Part shown: one piece after another, positions 63,603 to 64,000 of the stretch
Layout: each line of letters starts with the position of its first letter
Position numbering within the stretch: the stretch's first letter is position 1
NCBI RefSeq assembly: GCF_014841115.1
Contig: NZ_JACYTP010000012.1
Coordinates: 1 to 64,000 of the forward strand
Direction of reading: 5' to 3'
DNA: 64,000 nucleotides
From: Photobacterium arenosum
GTDB lineage: Bacteria; Pseudomonadota; Gammaproteobacteria; Enterobacterales; Vibrionaceae
Program-made: the position numbers and the translations under genes
Notes under the pieces: generated by a model
What the model was told of the DNA's origin: nothing
Database searches by the model: none
The model's input: only the letters and a program-made list of their open reading frames with translations

Positions 63603-64000
63603 ATGTTTCAATTAATGAAAGCGGATAAAGTGATCGACTTTATGCGTTGGTCGAAGCTGGCCTTTGTTTTGTCTGCAGTGATGATCATTGCTTCCATTTC
63701 TATTGTTGTCACTAAAGGCATGAACTGGGGGCTGGATTTCACAGGCGGTACCCTGATTGAAGTGGGTTTTGAACAGCCTGCGGATTTGGGCCAGATTCGT
63801 GATTCACTCGAAGCGTCCGGCTTTGGCGATGCTATTGTTCAGAATTTCGGAACGGCCCGTGATGTCATGGTGCGTCTCCAGCCGCGTGAAGGCGTGGCAG
63901 GTGAAACTCTGGGCAATCAAATCCTGGATGCACTCCGTGAAGGCACGCACCAGAGTGTCGAAATGCGCCGGATTGAGTTTGTCGGCCCGAACGTCGGTGA
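63603..64000 (+). CDS. secF: Protein translocase subunit SecF, partial
   Basis: The first 132 or so residues of SecF are present; the gene runs off the window end. The N-terminal span (about 16-37) is followed by the family motif NWGLDFTGGTLIEV and the periplasmic P4 part. The ATG follows an AAGGAGA site and secD by 12 bases. SecF pairs with SecD. Confidence 0.95.
   Translation, partial: MFQLMKADKVIDFMRWSKLAFVLSAVMIIASISIVVTKGMNWGLDFTGGTLIEVGFEQPADLGQIRDSLEASGFGDAIVQNFGTARDVMVRLQPREGVAGETLGNQILDALREGTHQSVEMRRIEFVGPNVG

Overview
The window reads as a chromosomal segment of a gammaproteobacterium of the family Vibrionaceae (Photobacterium, Grimontia or Vibrio-like; the genus cannot be settled from the sequence alone). 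The reasons are the tmRNA tag ANDENYALAA, the block ssrA-smpB-ratA-ratB-bamE-recN-nadK-grpE-dnaK-dnaJ, a minor-pilin cluster, a Vibrio-style enlarged pstC/pstA pair, the order phoB-phoR-pstS-ppx-ppk-pst-phoU-ppk2-cutC-prx-oxyR-aceB-aceA-acpH, and serine proteases with a GlyGly-CTERM tail. Apart from the first 11 kb this is core genome.

1-10.9 kb is an accessory defence island, visibly more AT-rich than the core. One minus-strand operon, nearly every junction overlapping by 1-11 bases, encodes a single-TRD specificity protein, DinD, HsdM, a two-TRD HsdS, an AAA ATPase, a PIN-domain protein, HsdR and a zinc metallopeptidase. Beyond it is a 58-residue membrane-protein stub whose N-terminus resembles CBASS Cap15 effectors. 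A promoter flanked by a 12-bp direct repeat starts the operon. A decayed IS256-type transposase tail separates it from the 3' end of ssrA, a classic island insertion site. The translationally coupled ATPase-PIN pair inside a type I restriction-modification operon is the best candidate for an undescribed system.

10.9-20.4 kb: ssrA and smpB (ribosome rescue), ratA/ratB, bamE, SOS-controlled recN, nadK, then the heat-shock genes grpE, dnaK and dnaJ with sigma-32-like promoters. 20.4-34.8 kb: type IV minor pilins (pilE-like on minus; fimT, pilW, pilX, pilV on plus), mepA, a YfhL-type ferredoxin, a small membrane protein too short for most gene callers, trhP (yegQ), qmcA-nfeD, an intergenic palindromic repeat, rdgC, and the sbcD-sbcC nuclease pair.

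34.9-48.9 kb is a phosphate and polyphosphate region: phoB-phoR, a PstS-like binding protein, ppx and ppk1 (opposite strand, overlapping), a two-ACT-domain GcvR-like protein, pstC-pstA-pstB-phoU behind a clear PHO box, and ppk2. 48.9-56.1 kb: cutC, a 2-Cys peroxiredoxin divergent from oxyR, a 615-bp AT-rich gap, the glyoxylate-shunt genes aceB-aceA, and acpH. 56.4-58.9 kb: two tandem trypsin-like exported proteases with GlyGly-CTERM anchors. 59.0-64.0 kb: queA-tgt (queuosine) followed by yajC-secD-secF, with secF cut by the window end. No tRNA, rRNA, CRISPR array or intact insertion sequence was found.
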